Source of the DNA: Pseudaminobacter soli (ex Li et al. 2025)
Lineage (GTDB): Bacteria > Pseudomonadota > Alphaproteobacteria > Rhizobiales > Rhizobiaceae
DNA: 64,000 nt
NCBI RefSeq assembly: GCF_029892515.1
Contig: NZ_JARXVF010000001.1
Span: 124,001-188,000 of the forward strand
Direction: 5' to 3'
The notes below the pieces were generated by a model. That model made no database searches and had not been told where the DNA came from. It saw nothing but the letters and a program-made list of their open reading frames with translations. Of the stretch, positions 28,674 to 36,202 are shown in pieces (positions within the stretch are counted from its first letter, which is position 1; the number at the start of each line of letters is the position of its first letter). The position numbers and the translations under genes were made by a program.

Positions 28674-29102
28674 TCAGGCAGCCAGCGCCATCGTGGCGGG
28701 GCGGTTTGTATTGGCGGCAAGGGTCTGCGGCCGCGCGACCGGCAAGGCGACAACCCGGGCCTCATGCACGATGCGCAGATGCGTGCCGCCGCCATCGGCT
28801 GGATCGAGGCGGAAGGTGACGGCGGTGGCGAGCCCGTCGCGCACGGTTCCGGCGTCACGCCAGGAATAGCGGATCAGCCGGTGCGGCTCGATGTCGAGCA
28901 CTTCGCATTCGACCTTGCCGCCCTCGCCCGGTGCCCCATCGAATGAGAACCGGGCGCCTTCCACTGGCTGCATATCGTTGGGCAGCAGCCAGGCGCCGAG
29001 CAGTTCGGGCACGGTCAGCGCCCGCCACACCTTTTCCGGCGCATCCGGCAGGGTGCACTCGACCACGATCTCGTCATGCGGCTCGTTCGGCTGCTCGCTC
29101 AT
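28674..29102 (-). CDS. SRPBCC/AHSA1-domain protein
   Basis: A 142-residue START-like protein: CTLPDAPEKVWRALTVPELL, GAWLLPNDMQPVEGARFSFD and VLDIEPHRLIRYSWRD are typical of the Aha1-like AHSA1 group. These domains bind hydrophobic ligands in a deep pocket. The start overlaps the stop of the ArsR gene by four bases (ATGA), so the two are translationally coupled, the usual ArsR-SRPBCC toxin/xenobiotic-response arrangement. The last ~25 residues (PQTLAANTNRPATMALAA) are an unusual Ala-rich extension. Confidence 0.88.
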   Translation of the reverse strand: MSEQPNEPHDEIVVECTLPDAPEKVWRALTVPELLGAWLLPNDMQPVEGARFSFDGAPGEGGKVECEVLDIEPHRLIRYSWRDAGTVRDGLATAVTFRLDPADGGGTHLRIVHEARVVALPVARPQTLAANTNRPATMALAA

Positions 29103-29422
29103 TGGTCCATTTCCTTCAGCACGTCCTTCAGCCTTTCCACGCGCTCCGGCCAGAAGCTGCGGTAGCGCTCCACCCAGCCTGCGAGAGGCGTCAGTCCTTC
29201 CGGCGCAACGCGGTAGAACACGTTGCGTCCGTCGCGCCGTTCGGCGACCAGCCCCGCCTTGCGCAAGGCCGCCAGATGCTGGGACACCGCCGGCTGCGAA
29301 ATGGCAAAGCCCGACTTGAGATCACCGACGCTCATTTCCCTGTCGGCCAGCCGCTCGAAGACGGCGCGGCGCGTGGGGTCGGCAAGGGCGCGAAAGATTT
29401 CAGACTCGATCATGCAACACAT
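29099..29422 (-). CDS. ArsR-family transcriptional repressor
   Basis: A 107-residue winged-helix regulator: IFRALADPTRRAVFERLADRE, the recognition helix region FAISQPAVSQHLAALRKAGLV, and wing RRDGRNVFYRV. No metal-binding CxC motif is present, so it belongs to the SdpR-like non-metal ArsR group that pairs with AHSA1 proteins. The start is probably the ATG at 29413. The ATG at 29422 directly abuts the operator palindrome. It likely represses its own two-gene operon. Confidence 0.9.
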   Translation of the reverse strand: MCCMIESEIFRALADPTRRAVFERLADREMSVGDLKSGFAISQPAVSQHLAALRKAGLVAERRDGRNVFYRVAPEGLTPLAGWVERYRSFWPERVERLKDVLKEMDQ

Positions 29423-29438
29423 ATAAGTGTACGCTTAT
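29423..29438 (-). promoter_or_regulatory. Putative ArsR operator palindrome
   Basis: The 16-base sequence ATAAGTGTACGCTTAT is an inverted repeat with one imperfect pair, placed at the promoter/5' end of the ArsR gene. The position and symmetry fit an autoregulatory site for a dimeric winged-helix repressor. Confidence 0.65.
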
Positions 29439-29468
29439 CGTTTTGGCAAGGCGCTTCCGAATACGAAA

Positions 29469-29499
29469 ACGCCCGGCGGCCAAGGTAGCCACCGGGCGT
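29469..29499 (-). terminator. Terminator of dusA
   Basis: A 12-bp stem (29469-29480 with 29488-29499, one G-U pair in RNA) with a seven-base loop and a short T run on the minus strand, about 25 bp after the dusA stop codon. Confidence 0.8.
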
Positions 29500-29523
29500 C
29501 GAACGTTGAGTGTGCAGGAGATA

Positions 29524-30567
29524 TCAGGCTGCGCGGCTGGCGCGTTCCTGCTCGACGGCGGCGAAGGCGCTGTACAGGACTTCCGGTCCCGTGCCGGGCC
29601 GCGTCGCGTCGGTGGAGAGAATCTGGCGGAAGCGCCGTGCACCGGGCTGGCCATGGAACAGCCCGACCATATGGCGCGTGACATGGCCGAGCCGGCCGCC
29701 CGCTTCGATATGGCGCGCGGCATAGGCAGCCATCGTGTCGATCAAGGCGGCATAGTCGAATTCCCGCGCGGCTTCGCCAAATACCACCGCATCGGCCTCG
29801 GCCAGGATACCGGGCGTATGGTAGGCGGCGCGACCGAGCATGACTCCATCGACATGCTCGAGATGTTTTGCGGTCTCATCTAGAGTCTGAATGCCGCCAT
29901 TGATGCCGATGAAACGGTTCGGGTGCTTTGCCTTCAGCCGATAGACGCGATCGTAGTCGAGCGGCGGAATGTCCCGGTTTTCCTTGGGGCTCAGGCCTTC
30001 GAGCCAAGCCTTGCGCGCATGCACCCACAGCACTTCTATACCCGTCGCGAAGACAGCATCGGCCAGCGCATCGAGCGCCACCTCGGGGTCCTGCTCGTCG
30101 ACGCCGATGCGGCATTTGACGGTGACCGGGATCTTCACCGCCTGCCGCATGGCAGCCACGCATTCGGCCACCAGCTCCGGCGTCTTCATCAGGCAGGCGC
30201 CGAAAGTACCGGACTGCACGCGGTCGGACGGGCAGCCGACATTGAGGTTGATCTCGTCGTAACCGAACTCCTCGCCGATCCTTGCGGCCTCGGCCAGCTT
30301 CTTCGGATCGGAACCGCCAAGCTGCAGCGCAACCGGATGCTCTTCCGGCGAAAACGCCAAAAGCCGTTCGCGCGCACCGTGGATCACGGCGTCGGCCACG
30401 ACCATCTCGGTATAGAGCAGCGCATTGCGCGAAAGCTGACGATGGAAAAACCGGCAGTGACGGTCCGTCCAGTCCATCATCGGTGCAATCGCAAGCCTAA
30501 ACTCCTTGTAATTATTATCTTTTTCGGCTCTCTTGTTCATTCTAGCTTCGTTATTTGTCCTACGCAT
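29524..30567 (-). CDS. dusA: tRNA-dihydrouridine(20/20a) synthase DusA
   Basis: This 347-residue FMN enzyme reduces U20/U20a in tRNA D-loops. Motifs: LAIAPMMDWTDRHCRFFHRQ at the start of the TIM barrel, NLNVGCPSDRVQ, the catalytic Cys in GTFGACLMKTP, and GINGGIQT. The first ~20 residues (to KDNNYKEF) are encoded by AT-rich DNA unlike the rest and lie next to an integrase, so the native 5' end was probably replaced when the element integrated. Either 30567 or the ATG at 30540 could be the present start. The enzyme core is intact. Confidence 0.93.
   Translation of the reverse strand: MRRTNNEARMNKRAEKDNNYKEFRLAIAPMMDWTDRHCRFFHRQLSRNALLYTEMVVADAVIHGARERLLAFSPEEHPVALQLGGSDPKKLAEAARIGEEFGYDEINLNVGCPSDRVQSGTFGACLMKTPELVAECVAAMRQAVKIPVTVKCRIGVDEQDPEVALDALADAVFATGIEVLWVHARKAWLEGLSPKENRDIPPLDYDRVYRLKAKHPNRFIGINGGIQTLDETAKHLEHVDGVMLGRAAYHTPGILAEADAVVFGEAAREFDYAALIDTMAAYAARHIEAGGRLGHVTRHMVGLFHGQPGARRFRQILSTDATRPGTGPEVLYSAFAAVEQERASRAA
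30450..30490. other. Probable integration site (attL region) in the dusA 5' end
   Basis: The codons for MMDWTDRHCR (30451-30480) are the conserved DNA at which many integrases insert into dusA. Here the sequence to the right changes to AT-rich element DNA with an integrase gene 100 bp away. I did not find the matching attR copy within the window, so the exact core is not defined. Confidence 0.5.
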
Positions 30568-30610
30568 TTTCCGCGTATTTCTGCGGATTTCGTCGCATTT
30601 GGTTGTCGCC

Positions 30611-30629
30611 AGTACAACAATGTTGTACT
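30611..30629. promoter_or_regulatory. Perfect palindrome plus third half-site upstream of integrase
   Basis: AGTACAACA and TGTTGTACT form a perfect 9+1+9 inverted repeat, and a further half site TGTTGTAC occurs at 30640-30647, ending 16 bases before the integrase ATG. It is likely an operator for a phage repressor or arm-type binding sites for the integrase. Confidence 0.65.
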
Positions 30630-30663
30630 TCTGCGGCCATGTTGTACCGCTGGAGACGGGGCC

Positions 30664-31875
30664 ATGGGTGCGATCACACCACGCAAACGCAAAGATGGAT
30701 CCGTTGGCTATCTAGCGCAATTAGTCATTAAGCGCGACGGCAAGATCGCGCATAGAGAGAACAAGACCTTTGACCGAAGTCAGGCAGCGGCGGCCTGGCT
30801 TGAGAAAAGAGAGAAGGAACTTTCGAAGCCTGGAGCGCTGGACAGCCTGAAGGCTGGCAATCCGACACTGGCAGACGTCATTGATCAATACATCCGGGAA
30901 TCGAACAAGGAGCTAGGCAAGACGAAAGCCCAGGTGCTCCGGTCCATCAAGGATTTTACTATTGCCGGTAAGCGCTGTTCGCAGATCGGCAGCACCGACA
31001 TTGTCAAGTTTGCCCAGGAAAAGCTCGCGACCGGCGTGGTCCCGCAGACGGTCGGAAACTATCTTTCGCACCTTGGCTCGATCTTCACCATAGCTCGTGC
31101 CGCGTGGGGTTATGACTTGGAGCCGAGAGCGATGGACGACGCTTGGACGGTCGCCAAGCGGCTCGGGCTCGTGAAGAAGTCGACCAAACGCGAACGTCGC
31201 CCCACTCTCGGAGAGCTTGATAAACTCATGGTCTACTTCGGCGAGCGTCAAAAGCGCCGCCGCACGGTCACCCCCATGCAAAAAATCATTGTGTTCGGGA
31301 TATTCTCGGCACGCCGGCAGGAGGAGATCGTCTGCATTCGGTGGGATGATCTCGACACAGAAGGCAAACGTGTGCTGGTCCGCGACATGAAGGACCCCGA
31401 AAACAAGGAAGGCAACCACATCTGGTGCGACTTGCCCGACGAAGCGCTGCAAGTCGCCCTTTCGATGCCGAAGCTTGCCGATGAGATCTTCCCCTACACG
31501 ACAGACGCCATCGGCGCGGCATTTACCAGAGCCTGCCTACTTCTTGAGATCAACACGGAAGACATGCCAGACGCGGAACGACTGCACTTCCACGATCTGC
31601 GTCACGAGGGCATTTCGCGCCAGTTCGAAATGGGCAAGAACATTCCGAATGTTGCATCTGTGAGCGGTCACAGATCATGGCAAAGCTTACAGCGATACAC
31701 ACATATCCGGCAGGTCGGAGACAAATACGCCGGATGGAAGTGGATTGTTGAGGCCGCGAAGCCGATCAGTGGATTGCGGATCATGAAGAAGGGCGAATTG
31801 CCACGGCGCTTGCGTTCGGAGCGTTGGCACGAAGCGGAAGGCGCAGCAGTTCGCTCGCGTCGCAGCGCTGGGTAG
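30664..31875 (+). CDS. Tyrosine recombinase / phage integrase
   Basis: A 403-residue integrase. It has an N-terminal arm-binding segment (PRKRKDGSVGYLAQLVIKRD), a SAM-like core-binding domain (~70-165), and a catalytic domain with R217/218 (FSARRQEE), H310 and R313 (HFHDLRHEG), H336 (VSGHRSW) and nucleophile Y345 (LQRYTHI). All catalytic residues are present, so it may still be active. The ATG at 30664 has GGAGACGGGG upstream; a longer in-frame reading runs antisense into dusA and is not real. It is divergent from dusA, the target it presumably used. Confidence 0.95.
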   Translation: MGAITPRKRKDGSVGYLAQLVIKRDGKIAHRENKTFDRSQAAAAWLEKREKELSKPGALDSLKAGNPTLADVIDQYIRESNKELGKTKAQVLRSIKDFTIAGKRCSQIGSTDIVKFAQEKLATGVVPQTVGNYLSHLGSIFTIARAAWGYDLEPRAMDDAWTVAKRLGLVKKSTKRERRPTLGELDKLMVYFGERQKRRRTVTPMQKIIVFGIFSARRQEEIVCIRWDDLDTEGKRVLVRDMKDPENKEGNHIWCDLPDEALQVALSMPKLADEIFPYTTDAIGAAFTRACLLLEINTEDMPDAERLHFHDLRHEGISRQFEMGKNIPNVASVSGHRSWQSLQRYTHIRQVGDKYAGWKWIVEAAKPISGLRIMKKGELPRRLRSERWHEAEGAAVRSRRSAG

Positions 31876-32050
31876 AGTGCGCGCCGTCCGCACCAGTTTC
31901 CCATACACCAAAGAACTACCTAGCGCGTTGATATTCCGTCGCTTTGCGGCGCTGGCCAGAATCGATCGCTCGCGCCTCTAGCCTCGGCGGATTTGCACAA
32001 AAACGTTACCGATTTTGCAGTCCTGGCGACATTGGCAGCCAGCCCAAAGT

Positions 32051-32076
32051 AAAAGGCCCCAGCTTTCGCCGGGGCC
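32051..32076 (-). terminator. Terminator of the Omp25-like gene
   Basis: Stem 32055-32063 pairs with 32068-32076 (nine pairs including one G-U in RNA) around a four-base loop, and a T run follows on the minus strand. It lies 24 bp after the porin-like gene. Confidence 0.85.
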
Positions 32077-32099
32077 AGAGGTCACCGCGGGAGTGCAGA

Positions 32100-32768
32100 T
32101 CAGAACTTGTAGTTGATGCCGAACTTGACGGTGTGGAAGTTGACCTTCCGGTCGATCATACCCTCGAGGACCTGTGCCTTGCCAAGATCGGTATAGGCAT
32201 ACTCGGTCTTGAGGCTGACGTGATCGGTGACAGCATATTCGACGCCTGCGCCGACCGTCCAGCCGGCCTTGGTCTTCGACTCACTTATACCGAAGACAGC
32301 GTCCTCGATGAATGTCTTGGTGTGGCCATAGGCGAGACCACCGGTTGCGTAGACCAGCAGGCGATCGGTTGCCAGCACGCCGGCGCGCGCACGCACCGTG
32401 CCGTACCAGTCAAGCTTAGTGCCGAGTTTGGGCCCTCCCACCAAGGAGCCAAGATCGGTTTCACCCTTGATGCTGGCGCCCTGGAAATCAGCCTCGGCAC
32501 CCACGACCCACTGGTCGATCTGGTAGTTATAACCGACCTGAACGCCACCAACGAAACCATTGGACGAGGGGTTGAAGGACGGGGCAGGGCCAACGACGGG
32601 CAACTCATGCTTGAACTTGCCGCCGCCGAAGCCGGCGTTCAGGCCGACATAAGCACCGGTCCAGCTGAATACCGGAATGACTTCCGGTACGACGATATCT
32701 GCGGCGAAGGCGCCGGTCGACAGAATGGTGGAAAATGCAGCCAGGACGGCGATGCGTTTCGAAAACAT
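32100..32768 (-). CDS. Omp25/Omp31-family outer membrane beta-barrel protein
   Basis: A 222-residue protein with a signal peptide (MFSKRIAVLAAFSTILSTGA, cleavage after AFA) and an eight-stranded barrel: FSWTGAYVGLNAGFGGGKF, FVGGVQVGYNYQIDQWVVG, YATGGLAYG and the C-terminal strand VKFGINYKF ending in Phe, the BAM signal. Family members are surface-exposed and abundant in Rhizobiales. Two genes of host character (this and the next) lie between integrase and lysis genes, so it may be prophage cargo acting on the host surface. Confidence 0.92.
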   Translation of the reverse strand: MFSKRIAVLAAFSTILSTGAFAADIVVPEVIPVFSWTGAYVGLNAGFGGGKFKHELPVVGPAPSFNPSSNGFVGGVQVGYNYQIDQWVVGAEADFQGASIKGETDLGSLVGGPKLGTKLDWYGTVRARAGVLATDRLLVYATGGLAYGHTKTFIEDAVFGISESKTKAGWTVGAGVEYAVTDHVSLKTEYAYTDLGKAQVLEGMIDRKVNFHTVKFGINYKF

Positions 32769-32927
32769 TGGATTCCTCAAATCAGGTAAGAATTGCAGTT
32801 AACAGCTAGGCGATGAAAGCCAAAAAGTCTGTTGCAGCTCCGCAACACTGCCGACAAGTTTCCTAGGCATTTCAATGCTATATCTCTAATATAAGTAGGA
32901 GCATCAGGTTCGGAAAGGGCAGCGCGG

Positions 32928-33176
32928 CTAGGCAGCCGGAACGATAGAAGCCCCTGCCCGTTCTCCAGCTCTGTGTTGGAGTTTGAGCGCTCTGGAGAGC
33001 GCTGCCTCCCTGATGTAGCCAGCCTTGAAAAGGTCGAGCGCCTTAGCGGCGAGACGTTCTGCTTCGGCCCCGCGAGGCGGCAGCCGTCGCTCGGTGCGGA
33101 CGCGTTCGACCGCGTGGCGCATGATGTTCACATTCTCTGGAGTGAAAACCTTGGTTCGACTGATCACACCTGGCAA
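32928..33176 (-). CDS. Hypothetical small basic protein
   Basis: An 82-residue protein, mainly helical and basic (NIMRHAVERVRTERRLPPRG, EAERLAAKALDLFKAGYIRE). It lacks a signal peptide. Composition and codon use look real, and similar short proteins occur in rhizobial genomes, but I cannot name a family. It sits just inside the element next to the porin-like gene. Confidence 0.55.
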   Translation of the reverse strand: MPGVISRTKVFTPENVNIMRHAVERVRTERRLPPRGAEAERLAAKALDLFKAGYIREAALSRALKLQHRAGERAGASIVPAA

Positions 33177-33792
33177 CAGCTTGGTGATCTTTCCATGCGC
33201 TGGCCTTGCGAACTGGCCCGCGACAAAATCACGGTACGCGGCGGAGACCGGCGCTGCTCAGCCATCAACAGATATTAACACCTACCGTTAGGGAAGGCGG
33301 GTATTGCGGGAATTGCGCGGCTTCTCCGGTTGATCGAAGCGCCTCTCGTTGCTTCGCTCAGAACCGGCAGGGGGTGAGAGGAGAATGGAATGCACTTGAC
33401 GGAATACACCCGCAATGCCGACGCTCCCGACCGCGCCAGACGCCGTATCCAATACCGCGGAGCAACTCCCAATGGCGATCCTGTCTGGACCGATGCGGAG
33501 GATGCAATTTGCAAGCAGTACGGCTCCAATAACGAGGCGCTTCGCCAGAAACTCCCGCACGCAGCTACGCTGCAATTATTTGTTGCTATTCATTCTACTA
33601 TTGTGATGTATTGTAATTTTAAACTATCGTTATGTATGCAAAGATGACTAGCGGTTGCTATTTTAGCATTTTCGGAAAGTATTGCCGGCAGCGCGATCAA
33701 GCAGAAGAAATCTCTGTTTGAATACTCACGCGCGAAATTCTGTGGCCGTTTTATCGCAGGCAGTTCGTCAAATACTCAAGCGGAACCCGTTG
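33177..33792 (+). other. Gene-poor stretch with a possible decayed SANT-like ORF
   Basis: About 615 bases. From 33390 an 85-codon frame begins well (RRRIQYRGATPNG then VWTDAEDAICKQYGSNNEAL), recalling small SANT/Myb-like DNA-binding proteins of rhizobia. After the LRQKLP region the sequence turns hydrophobic and AT-rich. A one-base shift there restores an RT-containing segment, so this may be a frameshifted remnant. The rest is AT-rich non-coding DNA up to the deacetylase. Confidence 0.4.
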
Positions 33793-34500
33793 ATGCCAAG
33801 GTTAATACCGATCCTTCTCTACCACCAGATCGATATTCCGCCTGTCCGGAGCGCACCATTTCGCAGCTTTACCGTTCATCCTGACGCGTTCCGTCGCCAA
33901 ATGAACTGGCTGAAACGGCTTGGCTATCGGGGCTTATCGCTACGCGAGGCGATGCCCTATATCCGGGGCGAAAAGACCGGCAAAGTCGCAGCAATCACCT
34001 TCGACGACGGCTTTCTCAACGTCTACGAAAAAGCTCTGCCCGTATTGCAGGAGCATGGCTTCACGGCGACCAATTTCTTCGTCGCCAACCAGGTCGGCGG
34101 GCGAAATGCCTGGGACATTCCGTTCGGCGTGGCGCCGGCTCCCTGCATGTCGGCCACGCATTTACGGGAATGGGCGGCACTCGGGCATGAAGTCGGCTCG
34201 CATACACTCGACCATGTGCATCTGCCGCAAGTTCCCTTCGAGGAAGCAATAAAGCAGATCGCCCAATCGCGCGAGAAACTACAGGACATCATTGGCGAAG
34301 CGGTGACCTCGTTCTGCTACCCCTATGGCGACGAAAATGCCGATATGCGCAAGCTCGCGCGCGATGCGGGCTATGATTACGCAACGACAACCACTCGGCG
34401 GCGCGCAGGCAAGGGAGACGACCCCTTTGGGCTGCCGCGCCTGACGATCCGGTGCAAGCACACCTGGCTACATTTCCTCAAGAAGTGCCTCACAAGGTGA
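33793..34500 (+). CDS. NodB-type polysaccharide deacetylase
   Basis: A 235-residue carbohydrate esterase family 4 protein. Metal-binding motif 1 is AITFDDGFLNVY (Asp-Asp) and motif 2 SHTLDHVHL (His-x3-His); motif 3 is FCYPYGDEN with the Arg-equivalent region degenerate. There is no signal peptide at the ATG at 33793 (MPRLIPILLYHQI), so it may be cytoplasmic or lack its leader. It probably removes N-acetyl or O-acetyl groups from a surface or precursor glycan. It lies between integrase and lysis genes, so it may belong to the same glycan-modifying cargo. Confidence 0.88.
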   Translation: MPRLIPILLYHQIDIPPVRSAPFRSFTVHPDAFRRQMNWLKRLGYRGLSLREAMPYIRGEKTGKVAAITFDDGFLNVYEKALPVLQEHGFTATNFFVANQVGGRNAWDIPFGVAPAPCMSATHLREWAALGHEVGSHTLDHVHLPQVPFEEAIKQIAQSREKLQDIIGEAVTSFCYPYGDENADMRKLARDAGYDYATTTTRRRAGKGDDPFGLPRLTIRCKHTWLHFLKKCLTR

Positions 34501-34606
34501 ACTGATGCTTCAGATGACGATTGTCTTCGTCTTGAATACCTGACCAACGGCGGATTAATGCAAGTGCGGATTGTCGTTAACTCAAGGCAGCTTAGCCGAC
34601 GATCAA

Positions 34607-34969
34607 TCACTTCATGAGAGTATCGATGGTGTGGTCACTAGGCGGCTGCATCTTGAACCGGCGCGCGACCACCCCAAACACGATGTCTGAGATCCACATC
34701 GCACAGGTGCCGATCAGGAAGGCAGAGGCGAGAATGACCTGGGCATCCTCGGCGGGCAGAGGCCAGCCGACTGCCTTGAGGTAATGAACCATCGGCAGGG
34801 TAAGATAGGCAGCAGCCAGTGCGCCGCAGATCGGCGACAGGATCACCTCGCGCACCTTCAACTTCTTCCGCGACAGCGCACGCAAGATGCCACCGGAAAG
34901 CCCGGCGACGACCACGGAGCCATTGATGCCCAGCGCTTCCAGTATCTGGCCCAACGTCATTTCCGGCAC
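34607..34969 (-). CDS. Holin-like phage membrane protein
   Basis: A 120-residue protein with three hydrophobic segments: SVVVAGLSGGILRAL, SPICGALAAAYLTL and VILASAFLIGTCAMWISDIV. Its charged tail carries RRFKMQPPSD. Position decides the call: it is the last gene of a minus-strand lysis cassette and its start overlaps the stop of the putative o-spanin by 13 bases. No family-specific motif was recognised, so the holin role is inferred from size, topology and context. Confidence 0.65.
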   Translation of the reverse strand: MPEMTLGQILEALGINGSVVVAGLSGGILRALSRKKLKVREVILSPICGALAAAYLTLPMVHYLKAVGWPLPAEDAQVILASAFLIGTCAMWISDIVFGVVARRFKMQPPSDHTIDTLMK

Positions 34970-35172
34970 CCATGCTGGCTGTTGCAGATTCGATTGTGAG
35001 CGGCAACCTGACGCGCGAAAGACTCATCATTGCGGATGATGAACTGTCGCGTCGCTGGCGAAGGCGTCAGCAGTTCGAAGCCGGCGCGGTCATTCGCAGG
35101 TGTCAGGCTGCACCCACCGGCCGCCAAGCTCGCGGCAAAGGCCAGCGGCATCAAGACGATTGATTTCCGCAT
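34957..35172 (-). CDS. Rz1-like outer-membrane spanin lipoprotein
   Basis: A 71-residue lipoprotein with a signal peptide and lipobox (LAAGGC, Cys 21). A short periplasmic part ends in VAAHNRICNSQHGCRK with two further Cys. Its first 83 bases overlap the end of the preceding gene in another frame, the hallmark nested/overlapping Rz/Rz1 arrangement. It would be the outer-membrane partner that fuses membranes with the i-spanin in the last step of lysis. The call rests on architecture more than on sequence similarity. Confidence 0.72.
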   Translation of the reverse strand: MRKSIVLMPLAFAASLAAGGCSLTPANDRAGFELLTPSPATRQFIIRNDESFARQVAAHNRICNSQHGCRK

Positions 35173-35323
35173 TGGTCTTGCTCCTTTCGCGGATGAGGTC
35201 GATTGATCGGGTGAGGGTTGCGGCGCGCTCGGACGCCGCGCCTCGCTGAAAGCCCTGCCAGTGGCTGATGCCGAGGAGCGCGATCGCGATGACCGCGCCG
35301 CCGATGACGAGATACTCGCGCAT
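35090..35323 (-). CDS. Rz-like inner-membrane spanin
   Basis: A 77-residue protein: an N-terminal signal anchor (LVIGGAVIAIALLGISHWQ), then a helical stretch (RAATLTRSIDLIRERSKTN) and a Cys-containing end (GLCRELGGRWVQPDTCE). It is the size and topology of a short i-spanin. Its start codon overlaps the endolysin stop (ATGA-type) and its 3' end overlaps the Rz1-like gene. The ATG at 35323 is the only one leading directly into the TM segment. Confidence 0.72.
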   Translation of the reverse strand: MREYLVIGGAVIAIALLGISHWQGFQRGAASERAATLTRSIDLIRERSKTNAEINRLDAAGLCRELGGRWVQPDTCE

Positions 35324-36075
35324 CAGCCAAGCCCCAGTCTCTTGCGCACGTCTGGCATGGTGGCGATGGCATAGACCGCCAGCCCGATGAGCAGGACACC
35401 GATGCCACGTTGGAGCCAGACATCGAGCCCGGCGACACCGGAAAGGACGCCGACACCTGTCCCGCCAGTCGTCAGCCAGGTCCACAGGCGTTTGGACTTG
35501 CCCAGCGGCGCGGTGTCAGCCTTTGCCGCTGGCTCGGCTTCGGACTTCGCCGCCTTGACCTTGTCCAGAACGGCCTCGACGCGTTCGGGCGCCACCAGCG
35601 CCTTGTTGAGCCCGTCGCCGGCATAGTAGCTCTGGCCGCGCACCACCTTGCGCTTGCCCACGGCGACAGTCGCCAGCACTGGCAGCGACGCCCACTCCTG
35701 CGCCAGCCGCTTGCCGAATTCGGCGCGGTCAATCTGGTCGGCCATGAACTCGTCATAGCCGCGACGCTTGAGCAGGTGATAGCCGAGTCGGTCCTGCAGA
35801 TCGGCGTCGAACAGCTGGTTGCCGCGCAGGCTAAGTGCCTTCTCGAGTTCCTGCAGCGTCTTGCGCATGAACTGGTAGCGACCGGCGGCCGACGACTTGA
35901 ACTGCTTTGTCCAAGACGCTTGTGCATCGACCACCTTGCCCACCGTCATGCTGGTGAGCGGCTTTGGCAACTTGCCCTGATTGTTGCCGTAGATGGTGCC
36001 GTAGCCCTTGGGCGCCTCGATATCTCCGATGAAGTCGAGCAGCATCGCCGCTCCGGCTGGAACGGTCTTGTCCAT
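35323..36075 (-). CDS. Phage endolysin (lysozyme-like) with C-terminal membrane segments
   Basis: A 250-residue endolysin. Its catalytic domain contains FIGDIEAPKGYGTIYGNNQG, with a candidate catalytic Glu, and SAAGRYQFMRKTLQEL, typical of lysozyme-like muramidases in alphaproteobacterial phages. After residue ~170 come an Ala/Lys linker and two C-terminal hydrophobic segments (GVGVLSGVAGLDV and GIGVLLIGLAVYAIAT), so the enzyme is probably membrane-tethered. It would cut peptidoglycan during lysis. The start at 36075 follows a GGAAC-type site. A broken copy of its first 43 codons occurs at 41583-41711. Confidence 0.85.
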   Translation of the reverse strand: MDKTVPAGAAMLLDFIGDIEAPKGYGTIYGNNQGKLPKPLTSMTVGKVVDAQASWTKQFKSSAAGRYQFMRKTLQELEKALSLRGNQLFDADLQDRLGYHLLKRRGYDEFMADQIDRAEFGKRLAQEWASLPVLATVAVGKRKVVRGQSYYAGDGLNKALVAPERVEAVLDKVKAAKSEAEPAAKADTAPLGKSKRLWTWLTTGGTGVGVLSGVAGLDVWLQRGIGVLLIGLAVYAIATMPDVRKRLGLG

Positions 36076-36093
36076 GGAAGTTCCTTTCTGTGA

Positions 36094-36158
36094 GGGTGCA
36101 GCCGTCATCACTCCCGCAGGGTGCGGGAGGACGGCGCGAAATTCGAAGACGATTGAAT
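36094..36158. repeat. 65-bp repeat upstream of the endolysin (copy 1)
   Basis: Nearly identical (two differences) to 43970-44034. It contains the inverted repeat CTCCCGCAGGGTGCGGGAG and lies between the endolysin start and the divergent cargo gene. The second copy sits in the same relation to the second acyltransferase. Confidence 0.9.
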
Positions 36159-36202
36159 GACCTGGTGATGCCGGCTAAAGTCTGTCTGAGAGGGGAAGAT
36201 TG

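Noticed and set aside
29923-30663. N-terminal extension of the integrase frame
   Set aside because: The frame is open but runs antisense through dusA; the integrase arm-binding motif and ribosome site start at 30664.
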